The notes under the pieces: model-generated
What the model saw: only the letters and a program-made list of their open reading frames with translations
Database searches by the model: none
Told to the model about the DNA's origin: nothing
Program-made: the position numbers and the translations under genes
Shown: piece by piece, positions 1 to 5,349 of the stretch
How the letters are laid out: every line of letters starts with the position of its first letter
How positions within the stretch are numbered: position 1 is the stretch's first letter
Source of the DNA: Clostridia bacterium
Lineage (GTDB): Bacteria; Bacillota; Clostridia; Oscillospirales; CAG-272
Length of the DNA: 7,913 bases
Assembly (NCBI GenBank): GCA_900753285.1
Contig: CAADYN010000270.1
Location: 1 to 7,913 of the forward strand
Reading direction: 5' to 3'

Positions 1-567
1 GAGTTTTACTGCACGGTCAAGGAATTTGTACCCTTCGTCAAGCTCAAAAGCGGCGGAGACGTGCAGAGGGAGCGGTATCATAGCTCCAGCGAGTTTTTCA
101 AGCTCATCGGGGTCAAGCGGAGCGAGAAGGTCGGGGTTGTGTGCGCCGCGTCTCTTCGGATTGAGATATCTTCCCTCAAGATGAATTCCCGCGAGAGTTG
201 CCAGCCCCTTGTCCGACGTGCGGTGTCTTCCGATGACCTCAGCCGAATGATAAAGCTCTGTAAGCTCGGCTGACGCGAGGGTAGCCATAACAGTCGTTGT
301 TCCTGCCTCGGCGTATGAGCGTCGCATCAAAGCTACGGCTTTGTCGTCAATGAAGTTGAAGTCGTGCCCGCCCCTGCCGTGAGTGTGAATGTCGACAAGC
401 CCCGGTATGAGATATTTTCCGGCGAGGTCGATTTCTTTGTCGTATTCGAGCACTTCACCCGGCTCAAAAACGCCTTTTATTATTCCGTCTTCGACAAGCA
501 CATCAGAACGGCGGAACATTCGTGATTCATAGATGTAGATATAACCGTTTTTAAATAAAGCTTTCAT
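1..567 (-). CDS. nagA: N-acetylglucosamine-6-phosphate deacetylase, N-terminal part (cut by window edge)
   Basis: Predicted to hydrolyse GlcNAc-6-phosphate to GlcN-6-phosphate and acetate in the cytoplasm, in amino-sugar catabolism and cell-wall recycling. The frame is open for 189 codons from ATG at 567 down to base 1, so the C-terminal part lies outside. Seen directly: the amidohydrolase strand motif PGLVDIHTHG (residues 55-64) with an HxH metal pair (H61, H63), then AGTTTVMATLAS (88-99), and HLEGRYLNPKRRGAHNP (129-145), the NagA signature carrying the metal-binding Glu at 131. Family members usually read HLEGP here; this one has Arg at 133. The HxH pair resembles the Bacillus-type enzyme, whereas E. 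coli has Gln/Asn. The start is supported by AAGGAG at 580-585, though its 12-base spacing is long; no in-frame alternative start is seen just upstream. It has its own predicted promoter, 157 bases or more upstream. Other amidohydrolases are possible, but the HLEG...GAH motif argues for NagA. Confidence 0.92.
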   Translation of the reverse strand, partial: MKALFKNGYIYIYESRMFRRSDVLVEDGIIKGVFEPGEVLEYDKEIDLAGKYLIPGLVDIHTHGRGGHDFNFIDDKAVALMRRSYAEAGTTTVMATLASAELTELYHSAEVIGRHRTSDKGLATLAGIHLEGRYLNPKRRGAHNPDLLAPLDPDELEKLAGAMIPLPLHVSAAFELDEGYKFLDRAVKL

Positions 568-596
568 TTCCGGGCGGTACTCCTTTGCATTTTAGT

Positions 597-689
597 TAAT
601 AATCCTCTGATATAAGGTTATTTTTGCGACAAAAGTCCCTATATTTTAGACTTTTATCACAAAAATCCGATTTATTCAGAGTATTCTTA
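597..689 (-). repeat. 93-base imperfect inverted repeat forming a long nested hairpin in the predicted nagA leader
   Basis: The outer arms are 597-610 and 676-689; they match at 12 of 14 positions as an inverted repeat. Inside, minus-strand segments pair in nested order: ATAA (672-675) with TTAT (612-615), GG with CC, then an 18-pair stem whose core is ATTTTTG/CAAAAAT and AAAAGTC/GACTTTT (arms 631-637 and 649-655). The TGAT/GTCG segment between those blocks pairs through G-C, A-U and two G-U pairs. The apical loop is 11 bases. G-U pairs help only RNA transcribed from the minus strand. The element ends 11 bases before the nagA Shine-Dalgarno. A structured leader or a small MITE-like insertion would both fit; the outermost bases are TA on both sides. 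Confidence 0.75.
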
Positions 690-690
690 G

Positions 691-716
691 GCGGCGAATA
701 TATTGTTTCATGCCGC
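691..716 (-). other. Short stem-loop at predicted 5' end of the nagA transcript
   Basis: GCGGC and GCCGC form a 5-bp stem around a 16-base loop. With transcription from the promoter at 724-752 starting near 717, this stem would lie at the very 5' end of the message. Such 5' terminal stems often protect against RNA decay, but that role is inference here, and the stem is short. Confidence 0.35.
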
Positions 717-723
717 TCATCAA

Positions 724-752
724 ATTATAACAGAAAAACGTCCCTTTTACAA
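724..752 (-). promoter_or_regulatory. Predicted sigma-A promoter for nagA
   Basis: On the minus strand, -35 TTGTAA (747-752) and a perfect -10 TATAAT (724-729) are separated by exactly 17 bases. Predicted start of transcription is near 717, giving a leader of about 150 bases before the nagA ATG at 567. A dyad occupies the spacer, so the promoter may be regulated. Confidence 0.65.
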
Positions 753-762
753 GACGTTTCTG
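731..762. promoter_or_regulatory. Dyad across the nagA promoter: possible operator or terminator
   Basis: Arms 731-742 and 753-762 are an inverted repeat (CAG-AA-AAACGTC against GACGTTTCTG, with a two-base bulge), with a 10-base loop. It covers the -35 element and most of the spacer of the predicted nagA promoter, a classical position for a repressor site. Read on the minus strand the right arm ends in GACGTTTTTCTGTT, so it could instead be a weak intrinsic terminator for the sulfatase transcript, 119 bases beyond its stop. The sequence alone does not decide. Confidence 0.45.
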
Positions 763-880
763 ATATGCTGAATCAACAGTAAATAAGCTCAAAAAGCTGC
801 ATAATAAGTGAAAATTTACCAAGAATGCGACAGTTGCGTTCAAAAAATCTCAAAAAACTATGTTCTTCTCACGCGATAAG

Positions 881-2230
881 TCATTCTCCGCGCCCGCATT
901 GCCAAGCTACCCAGCCCGAGGCAAACGGATCTCCTCTTCGTTTCAGCTCAGCGATAAGCACTTCCCCGAGAGACGTCATGACATCCTTGTATTCGGGGCA
1001 GGCGGCGCGGTTGACAAGCTCTCCGGGGTCGTCGGTGAGAACATAGAACTCGTCCGTGTCGGTAAGGTTCCAGATGTATTTGTAGTCCTTTGTTCTGATT
1101 CCGCGCTGAGTGAACAAGCCGAACTGCTGACCGTTTGAGGTGAATACGGCAAAGTCTCCGTCCTCTTCCGTGACAGCTTTTCCGTGTCGCGCGCTCTTTG
1201 CTTCAAGTCCGACGAGCTTTTCCACAGTCGGAGCAACGTCAAGTGATGACGAAACAAAAGCGTCGACGTCTCGGTGAGGAATACCCGGTCCGCGCACTAT
1301 CATCGGCACATGAACAACGTCATCATAGAGAATGTAGTGCTTGTCGAGCATTCCGTGGCTTCCGCATGTGTCACCGTGGTCGGAGAGAAGTATTATAAGC
1401 GTGTTGTCGTACTGTCCCGTCTTCTTCAGCTCGTCGAGAATCAGCCCGAGGGAAGCGTCAGTCTGGCTTATCATACCGAAATACCGCGCGGCAGTCGGAG
1501 CAAAGTCTTCCCATTTCAGTCCCTCGAGATGCCAGTTTTCTATCTGCTTTTTCTGGATGTATGGCTTGTTCTCGAATGTGTCGCCGAATCCGTCCCACGG
1601 TTCCATCTCGTCGGGAGAATACATTGTGTCAAACGGTGCGCTCGGACGGCAGGGCAGGTGAGGGTCGGTTATGTCAACCCAGACGTGCCATGGCGAGGAC
1701 GCGTTCTCACGGATGAAATCAGCTGCGGCGGAGCATATGCGGTAGGTCTTTGTGTCCTCGTGGGACAGCGGATTTGAGCAGCCGAACCAGCCTCCGCCGT
1801 ACTCTATGCTTCCGTATTTTTCGGCGATTTCACGGTTGTACGCGCCGCTGTCGAAAATGGATTCATATCCGAAGTCGCATTCATTTCCGTTCGGAGACGC
1901 GTCCCAGTGACCGGAGAAGGCGCATTTGTATCCGCTGTCTTTCAGTTCAGATACCCATGTGGGAACGCTCGGATCAGCTCCCGCGGTCTTTATGAAATTG
2001 TAGTTGAACAGCGCGCCTATCGAATCCGGCTGAACTCCCGTGAGCATAGCCTGACGAGAGGGAGCGCATACCGGAAGAGGGGTGTAGGCGTTCTTCATGA
2101 ACATTCCCTCACTTGCGAGAGCGTCTATGTTCGGGGTCAGCGGAGCTTTTCTGCCGGTAAATTTTGCGGAATATCCTATCGAGTCATACCGCAGCTGGTC
2201 GAGTACGATGAACAAAACATTAGGCGTCAT
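881..2230 (-). CDS. Sulfatase family (S1, alkaline-phosphatase fold), cysteine type, predicted cytoplasmic
   Basis: Predicted to hydrolyse a sulfate ester; the substrate is unknown. The 449 residues show the S1 layout: N-terminal strand with metal ligands (LDQLRYDS, D11/Q12), the sulfatase signature CAPSR (55-59) whose Cys55 would be converted to formylglycine by an anaerobic maturase encoded elsewhere, DPHLP (189-193), and the metal/sulfate site SDHG (283-286) followed by DKHYILYDD (296-304, K297). The usual GKWH motif reads GHWD (107-110). No signal peptide is visible: the first strand starts at residue 4 and is followed directly by the metal ligands, so the enzyme should act on imported sugars. 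The start at 2230 has GAGG about 10 bases upstream. It lies 24 bases after the isomerase gene, probably in the same transcript. A related phosphonate or phosphate ester hydrolase is a less likely alternative. Confidence 0.9.
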   Translation of the reverse strand: MTPNVLFIVLDQLRYDSIGYSAKFTGRKAPLTPNIDALASEGMFMKNAYTPLPVCAPSRQAMLTGVQPDSIGALFNYNFIKTAGADPSVPTWVSELKDSGYKCAFSGHWDASPNGNECDFGYESIFDSGAYNREIAEKYGSIEYGGGWFGCSNPLSHEDTKTYRICSAAADFIRENASSPWHVWVDITDPHLPCRPSAPFDTMYSPDEMEPWDGFGDTFENKPYIQKKQIENWHLEGLKWEDFAPTAARYFGMISQTDASLGLILDELKKTGQYDNTLIILLSDHGDTCGSHGMLDKHYILYDDVVHVPMIVRGPGIPHRDVDAFVSSSLDVAPTVEKLVGLEAKSARHGKAVTEEDGDFAVFTSNGQQFGLFTQRGIRTKDYKYIWNLTDTDEFYVLTDDPGELVNRAACPEYKDVMTSLGEVLIAELKRRGDPFASGWVAWQCGRGE

Positions 2231-2254
2231 AATTTTTCCTCGGCTTAAAATAAT

Positions 2255-3172
2255 TTATGCGTTTGCGAGAATGTATCTTGCGGCTTCCATACCGGTCTCA
2301 CTGCCGATTTTGCCGTCCTCCATGCCCTCGAATTCAACCGAAACATAGCCGTCGTAGCCCGCGTCGCGGATGAATTTGAGCGTGCTCCATACGTCAAGGT
2401 CGCCCTGTGCGAGGATAGAGCCGCGGAGCATATATTCGCCGGAGTTTGAGGAGAACCAGCAGCCGGAGTCGCATCTGAAAAGACCGCCGTTTCCTGTGAG
2501 CTTGTCTGCTCTTCTGATGTAGAAGTCCTTAAGGTGTACCATCTTTGCGATAGGCGCGCACTTCTTTACGGCGACGGCTGTGTTTTCATCCACGCAGATG
2601 AAGTTGCCGGTGTCGAGAAGAAGTCCGAAGTTTTCTCTCTCAACGGCGTTAATGAGACGGATAACTCTGTCGGAGCCGTTTACGAAGAAGCCGTGATTTT
2701 CTACAAGCGTAGTGATACCGAAGTTAGAAGCATAGTCGGCAAGCTCGCGGCAGCATTCCACGGCGATGGGGAATTCACGCTCAAAGGCAATGGGAGTGTT
2801 CGATTCAAGAGGACGGCGGAAGGAGGAGATGTCGTGGCGCATATATTTCAGACCGAGCTTTGCGGCAACGTCGATGTGTCTCTTGAGTCTTTCAACCTCG
2901 GCGCGTCTTTCGTCCTTGTCCTCTTTGAGAAGGTCGCCGAGAACCGCGTAGTTTGAGAGGGGAAGGTCAAGCTCCTTTGAGGTGTCGAGTATTTCCTTGA
3001 TGAGGGGTTCGTTGAACTCGCCTGTCTTATCGTCGTGCAGAGTGAATCCGAAAGGAACAAGCTCGATGTGCTCCGCTCCCTTTTCCTTTGCAAAGCGCAT
3101 TACCTCGGTAACGGACATGAGTCCTCCGCAGATGTAGTTGTTCATGCTGTAGCTTGTAAGACCGATTTTCAT
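2255..3172 (-). CDS. Sugar phosphate isomerase/epimerase-like TIM-barrel protein
   Basis: A xylose-isomerase-like (AP endonuclease 2 superfamily) barrel protein of 305 residues, probably a metal-dependent sugar isomerase or epimerase; the substrate is not identifiable. Visible metal-site strands: VENHG (157-161, E158), LLDTGN (185-190, D187), VHLKD (212-216, H213) and VSVEFEG (277-283, E280), the expected Glu/Asp/His/Glu set. The N-terminus MKIGLTSYS is typical of the family. I chose ATG at 3172 because AAAGG (3183-3187) then stands 10 bases away; the ATG three codons earlier (3181) is one base from the same ribosome binding site. It follows rsmI by 52 bases and precedes the sulfatase by 24, so cotranscription with the sulfatase is likely. 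Myo-inosose dehydratase or hydroxypyruvate-isomerase-like activities cannot be excluded. Confidence 0.85.
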   Translation of the reverse strand: MKIGLTSYSMNNYICGGLMSVTEVMRFAKEKGAEHIELVPFGFTLHDDKTGEFNEPLIKEILDTSKELDLPLSNYAVLGDLLKEDKDERRAEVERLKRHIDVAAKLGLKYMRHDISSFRRPLESNTPIAFEREFPIAVECCRELADYASNFGITTLVENHGFFVNGSDRVIRLINAVERENFGLLLDTGNFICVDENTAVAVKKCAPIAKMVHLKDFYIRRADKLTGNGGLFRCDSGCWFSSNSGEYMLRGSILAQGDLDVWSTLKFIRDAGYDGYVSVEFEGMEDGKIGSETGMEAARYILANA

Positions 3173-3189
3173 AATTATCATACCTTTCC

Positions 3190-3203
3190 GCCGCCGAAGC
3201 AGC
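3190..3203 (-). other. C(UUCG)G tetraloop hairpin directly before the isomerase ribosome binding site
   Basis: On the minus strand, GCTGC-TTCG-GCGGC folds into a 5-bp stem (one G-U pair) closed by the very stable cUUCGg tetraloop. It abuts the GGAAAGG ribosome binding site of the isomerase gene and has no T-run after it, so it is not an intrinsic terminator. It could insulate or stabilise the message at the rsmI/isomerase junction; that role is inference. Confidence 0.5.
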
Positions 3204-3224
3204 CTATATTATTTGTTTTTTGTA

Positions 3225-4103
3225 TTATAAGTCGAGGACGAGCTTGTATATGTCGTTCTTGTCCTCTCCGCGCAGCTTTGCGGCTGTCTTCACCGCTTCC
3301 ATTTTCTTCATGCCGCTGTCCATCAGAGCTTTAACGTGCTCAACTGGGTCGGCAGGGTATTCTTCCTGTGTTTTCTTTTTGTCCGCGCCGCCTACAACAA
3401 GAACATATTCACCGCGCGGATCTTTTTCTTCATATATCTTTATCGCCTCGGAGATTGTGGTGCGGCAGACCTCTTCGTTTATCTTTGTAAGCTCGCGGCA
3501 CAGCGATATCTTCCTGTCTCCGAAATACTTATATAAGTCGGCGAGAGTGTTTTTCAGCTTGTGCGGAGCTTCGTAGAATATCATGGTGCGTACTTCATTT
3601 TGCAGCTCTGTCAGACGCTCGTCACGTTCGCTTTTCGCCGTGGAGAGAAATCCTTCAAAAGCAAAGCGCGAGGTTGGAAGTCCCGATAAAGTAAGCGCGG
3701 TAACTGCGGCACAGCATCCGGGAATACTGCTCACGGGAATGCCACGCTCGGCGCACAGTCTTACTATGTCCTCACCGGGGTCGCTTATTGCCGGAGTTCC
3801 CGCGTCGGTGACAAGAGCGCACGATTCACCGCTTTCAAGTCTGTCCGCTATTATCTCCCCGCGTTCACGCTTGTTATGCTCGAAATAGCTTATCATGGGC
3901 TTCGATATCTCAAACCTCGCGAGCATGGAGCCTGTGTTGCGCGTGTCCTCAGCCGCTATGAAGTCGACGTCGGAGAGTACCTTCAGTGCGCGCTCGGATA
4001 AGTCGGAGAGGTTTCCGATAGGCGTTGCGACAAGGTAGAGCACACCTCCGATGACCGCGTTTTTGTCCTCAGAAGAAACGTTTCTTTTTTTTCTGCAGCT
4101 CAT
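3225..4103 (-). CDS. rsmI: 16S rRNA (cytidine(1402)-2'-O)-methyltransferase RsmI
   Basis: Uses S-adenosylmethionine to 2'-O-methylate C1402 in the ribosomal P-site region of 16S rRNA. The 292 residues belong to the tetrapyrrole methylase fold: LVATPIGNL (24-32), AAEDTRNTG (50-58), EHNKRER (75-81), the glycine-rich VTDAGTPAISDPG (98-110), IPGCCA (127-132), GLPTSRFAFEGFL (141-153). Size fits the family (about 280-290). The 18-residue polar N-terminus before GGVLYL is slightly extended, but ATG at 4103 has GGAGG five bases upstream and no downstream start precedes the conserved strand. It follows trmN6 by 15 bases, its ribosome binding site filling the gap; this trmN6-rsmI pairing matches B. subtilis yabB/yabC, without the small yazA between them. 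Confidence 0.97.
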   Translation of the reverse strand: MSCRKKRNVSSEDKNAVIGGVLYLVATPIGNLSDLSERALKVLSDVDFIAAEDTRNTGSMLARFEISKPMISYFEHNKRERGEIIADRLESGESCALVTDAGTPAISDPGEDIVRLCAERGIPVSSIPGCCAAVTALTLSGLPTSRFAFEGFLSTAKSERDERLTELQNEVRTMIFYEAPHKLKNTLADLYKYFGDRKISLCRELTKINEEVCRTTISEAIKIYEEKDPRGEYVLVVGGADKKKTQEEYPADPVEHVKALMDSGMKKMEAVKTAAKLRGEDKNDIYKLVLDL

Positions 4104-4118
4104 TTTTACCTCCGATTT

Positions 4119-4892
4119 TTATCCGAATAAATGCTCGAGCGAAAAATTATCGTATACCGACTGCATATCCTCGGAATACTCTCCGCCGTGTCCGTGCTTG
4201 TAGATTATCAGCGGACGGGCAAATATTAGTCCCTCAGATGCGCCTTTCTTGCCCTCGACTAAGATGAGGCACGGCTTTGACTTGACGGACGGGTACAGCA
4301 TGACGGCTCTCTTCGGCTCGATCCCGCTCTGCTTCATTGAATAAAACAGCTCCGCCATACGCTCAGGACGATAGACAACTGTAAAATATCCGCCGAATTT
4401 CAGCAGTCGTGCGGCACATGAACAAAATTCGTCTATCCCGCCGTTTTCTTCCCGCCTTGCCGTGTTCATCTCGGTAGCGTCGTTCTGCTTTCCCGATTCG
4501 GCTTTCATGTACGGCGGATTTGACACAACGGAGTCGCATTCCCCGCCGACGTCGTCCTTTGTCAGCTCGCGTATGTCACGGCACAGTGGAATAATGCTGC
4601 CCTCGAGTTTGTTAAGACGCGCGTTTCGGCTGATAAGCGATGCAAAATACTCCTGAATCTCGACGGAATATATCCTTTTATATTTCATCCGCGACGCCAT
4701 GAGAAGCGAGACAACTCCCGTTCCGCCGCCAAGCTCGACGCAAACGCCGTTTTTTCTGCTGCGTGCGAATGCTGCGAGAAAATAGCTGTCCGTTCCGAAG
4801 GTAAGCCCGCGTTTTAACTGAATAAGCGACAGCCGCTCGTTTATTTCGTCGATTTTTTCCGTTTCGCTGTTATATAGAGTATTCTCTGTCAT
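4119..4892 (-). CDS. trmN6: TrmN6-like tRNA1(Val) (adenine(37)-N6)-methyltransferase (YabB/YfiC family)
   Basis: A Rossmann-fold S-adenosylmethionine methyltransferase of 257 residues. Motif I is CVELGGGTGVVSLL (51-64), the acidic end of strand 2 is YSVEIQ (75-80), and the catalytic N6-adenine motif is NPPY (125-128) within VVSNPPYMK. ARREENGGIDEF (145-156) and the FTVVYRPERMAELF region (170-183) are typical of the YfiC/YabB group, which methylates A37 of tRNA1(Val) in E. coli; activity on the same tRNA here is inferred. ATG at 4892 is the only sensible start. Its AAAGG (4904-4908) lies 11 bases upstream inside a small hairpin. The gene comes after a predicted terminator, so it probably starts its own transcript with rsmI. 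Confidence 0.88.
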   Translation of the reverse strand: MTENTLYNSETEKIDEINERLSLIQLKRGLTFGTDSYFLAAFARSRKNGVCVELGGGTGVVSLLMASRMKYKRIYSVEIQEYFASLISRNARLNKLEGSIIPLCRDIRELTKDDVGGECDSVVSNPPYMKAESGKQNDATEMNTARREENGGIDEFCSCAARLLKFGGYFTVVYRPERMAELFYSMKQSGIEPKRAVMLYPSVKSKPCLILVEGKKGASEGLIFARPLIIYKHGHGGEYSEDMQSVYDNFSLEHLFG

Positions 4893-4896
4893 GAGA

Positions 4897-4911
4897 GTGA
4901 AAACCTTTCAC
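4897..4911 (-). promoter_or_regulatory. Hairpin enclosing the trmN6 Shine-Dalgarno
   Basis: GTGAAA-GGT-TTTCAC on the minus strand is a perfect 6-bp stem with a 3-base loop. The only good Shine-Dalgarno match for trmN6 (AAAGG) lies in its left arm and loop, five bases upstream of the ATG-proximal end. Pairing would hide the ribosome binding site and lower translation initiation. Confidence 0.5.
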
Positions 4912-4926
4912 GTAAATATGCGCATG

Positions 4927-4958
4927 AAAATAGGAGACAAACGATATACGCCGTCTCC
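4927..4958 (-). terminator. Predicted intrinsic terminator after the ferredoxin gene
   Basis: On the minus strand GGAGAC (4953-4958) pairs perfectly with GTCTCC (4933-4938) around a 14-base loop, and the 3' arm is followed by TATTTT. The stem is short and the T-run moderate, so termination may be partial. It separates the ferredoxin gene from trmN6. Confidence 0.6.
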
Positions 4959-5032
4959 CACTTTTCCGGTTATGTTATGCTGTAGCCGGCGACTTTATTC
5001 AGCCGCTTGCCGCGGAGATACCCTATGTAGGA

Positions 5033-5206
5033 TTATTCTTCGGGCTTCGGAGCGTCAACAGGACATACGCCTGCACAAGCGCCGCATTCAAGACATTCGT
5101 CAGCGTTGATAACGTACTTGCCGTCCTTTTCGGAAATAGCTTCTACAGGACATTCGGAAGCGCAAGTGCCGCAGCCGATGCAATCGTCAGAAATTTTGTA
5201 TGCCAT
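5033..5206 (-). CDS. 2[4Fe-4S] ferredoxin, clostridial type
   Basis: A 57-residue low-potential electron carrier of the cytoplasm. Two classical cluster motifs are present: C9-IG-C12-GT-C15-ASE-C19-P and C38-LE-C41-GA-C44-AGV-C48-P, related by the internal duplication typical of clostridial ferredoxins; the acidic tail is also typical. Start at 5206 (MAYKIS) is chosen over an upstream ATG at 5260 because GGAGG stands nine bases before it and the homologous ferredoxins begin here; the upstream extension would overlap the predicted promoter. The gene has its own promoter and terminator, so it is probably a single-gene unit lying between ricT and trmN6, where B. subtilis has yabA. Its redox partner cannot be read from the sequence. 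Confidence 0.96.
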   Translation of the reverse strand: MAYKISDDCIGCGTCASECPVEAISEKDGKYVINADECLECGACAGVCPVDAPKPEE

Positions 5207-5237
5207 TTTAATAAACCTCCCTGTTTGAGATATGCCT

Positions 5238-5298
5238 ATTCTAACACATATTCGGGACAAATTAAATAGCTTTTTACAAAATTTTTTGAAATTTTTTT
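5238..5298 (-). promoter_or_regulatory. Ferredoxin promoter with extended -10 and phased upstream A-tracts
   Basis: On the minus strand TGTTAGAAT (5238-5246) is an extended -10 box; the -35 position is AT-rich but poor. Transcription would begin near 5231, 25 bases before the ATG. Upstream lie three A-tracts, at 5271-5275, 5282-5287 and 5292-5298, with centres about 10.5-11.5 bases apart, one helical turn. This is the spacing of an UP element or intrinsically bent DNA and could compensate for the weak -35. Confidence 0.55.
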
Positions 5299-5349
5299 GT
5301 TTCGGTATATTAAATTTCCGGTAAACTTCCGTTTAATGGAAGAGATGAA

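Larger units (their letters stand above)
568..880. other. Gene-free, AT-rich region between the sulfatase gene and nagA
   Basis: I see no coding region in these 313 bases. Read on the minus strand it holds, in order: two T-runs just after the sulfatase stop (within 841-860) without a clear hairpin in front; a weak AGCT...AGCT inverted repeat near 786-797; a dyad overlapping a sigma-A-type promoter (724-762); a short GCGGC/GCCGC inverted repeat (691-716) at the predicted 5' end of the nagA message; a 93-base nested inverted repeat (597-689); and the nagA ribosome binding site (580-585). The base composition is clearly more AT-rich than in the flanking genes. Confidence 0.8.
4893..5032. other. 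Ferredoxin-trmN6 intergenic region
   Basis: These 140 bases hold a predicted terminator (4927-4958) and the trmN6 ribosome-binding hairpin (4897-4911), and no coding sequence. A weak promoter for trmN6 may overlap the terminator: on the minus strand TTTGTC (4936-4941), a 17-base spacer, and TATTTA (4913-4918); both boxes match the consensus poorly. A further imperfect stem (AGCGGC against GCC-G-GCT on the minus strand, within about 4984-5007) precedes the terminator. Confidence 0.5.

Noticed and set aside
841..880. T-runs just after the sulfatase stop as an intrinsic terminator
   Set aside because: No stable GC-containing hairpin precedes either T-run.
1274..1777. Plus-strand open frame of 167 codons
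   Set aside because: It lies wholly antisense to the sulfatase gene, which has clear catalytic motifs; composition is a shadow of that coding strand and it shows no recognisable motif.
2534..2956. Plus-strand open frame of 140 codons
   Set aside because: Antisense to the isomerase gene across its metal-site region; no motifs or ribosome binding site of its own.
3224..3229. TATAAT on the minus strand at the end of rsmI as an isomerase promoter
   Set aside because: No acceptable -35 element is found 16-18 bases upstream, and the box overlaps the rsmI stop codon in an AT-rich run.
5207..5260. 18-residue N-terminal extension of the ferredoxin
   Set aside because: The segment overlaps the predicted -10 and start of transcription, and the strong GGAGG site serves the ATG at 5206.
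5322..5335. Small hairpin after ricT (TAAAC-GGAA-GTTTA on the minus strand)
   Set aside because: Five mostly A-T pairs and followed by A-rich, not T-rich, sequence, so it does not qualify as a terminator despite the GNRA-type loop.
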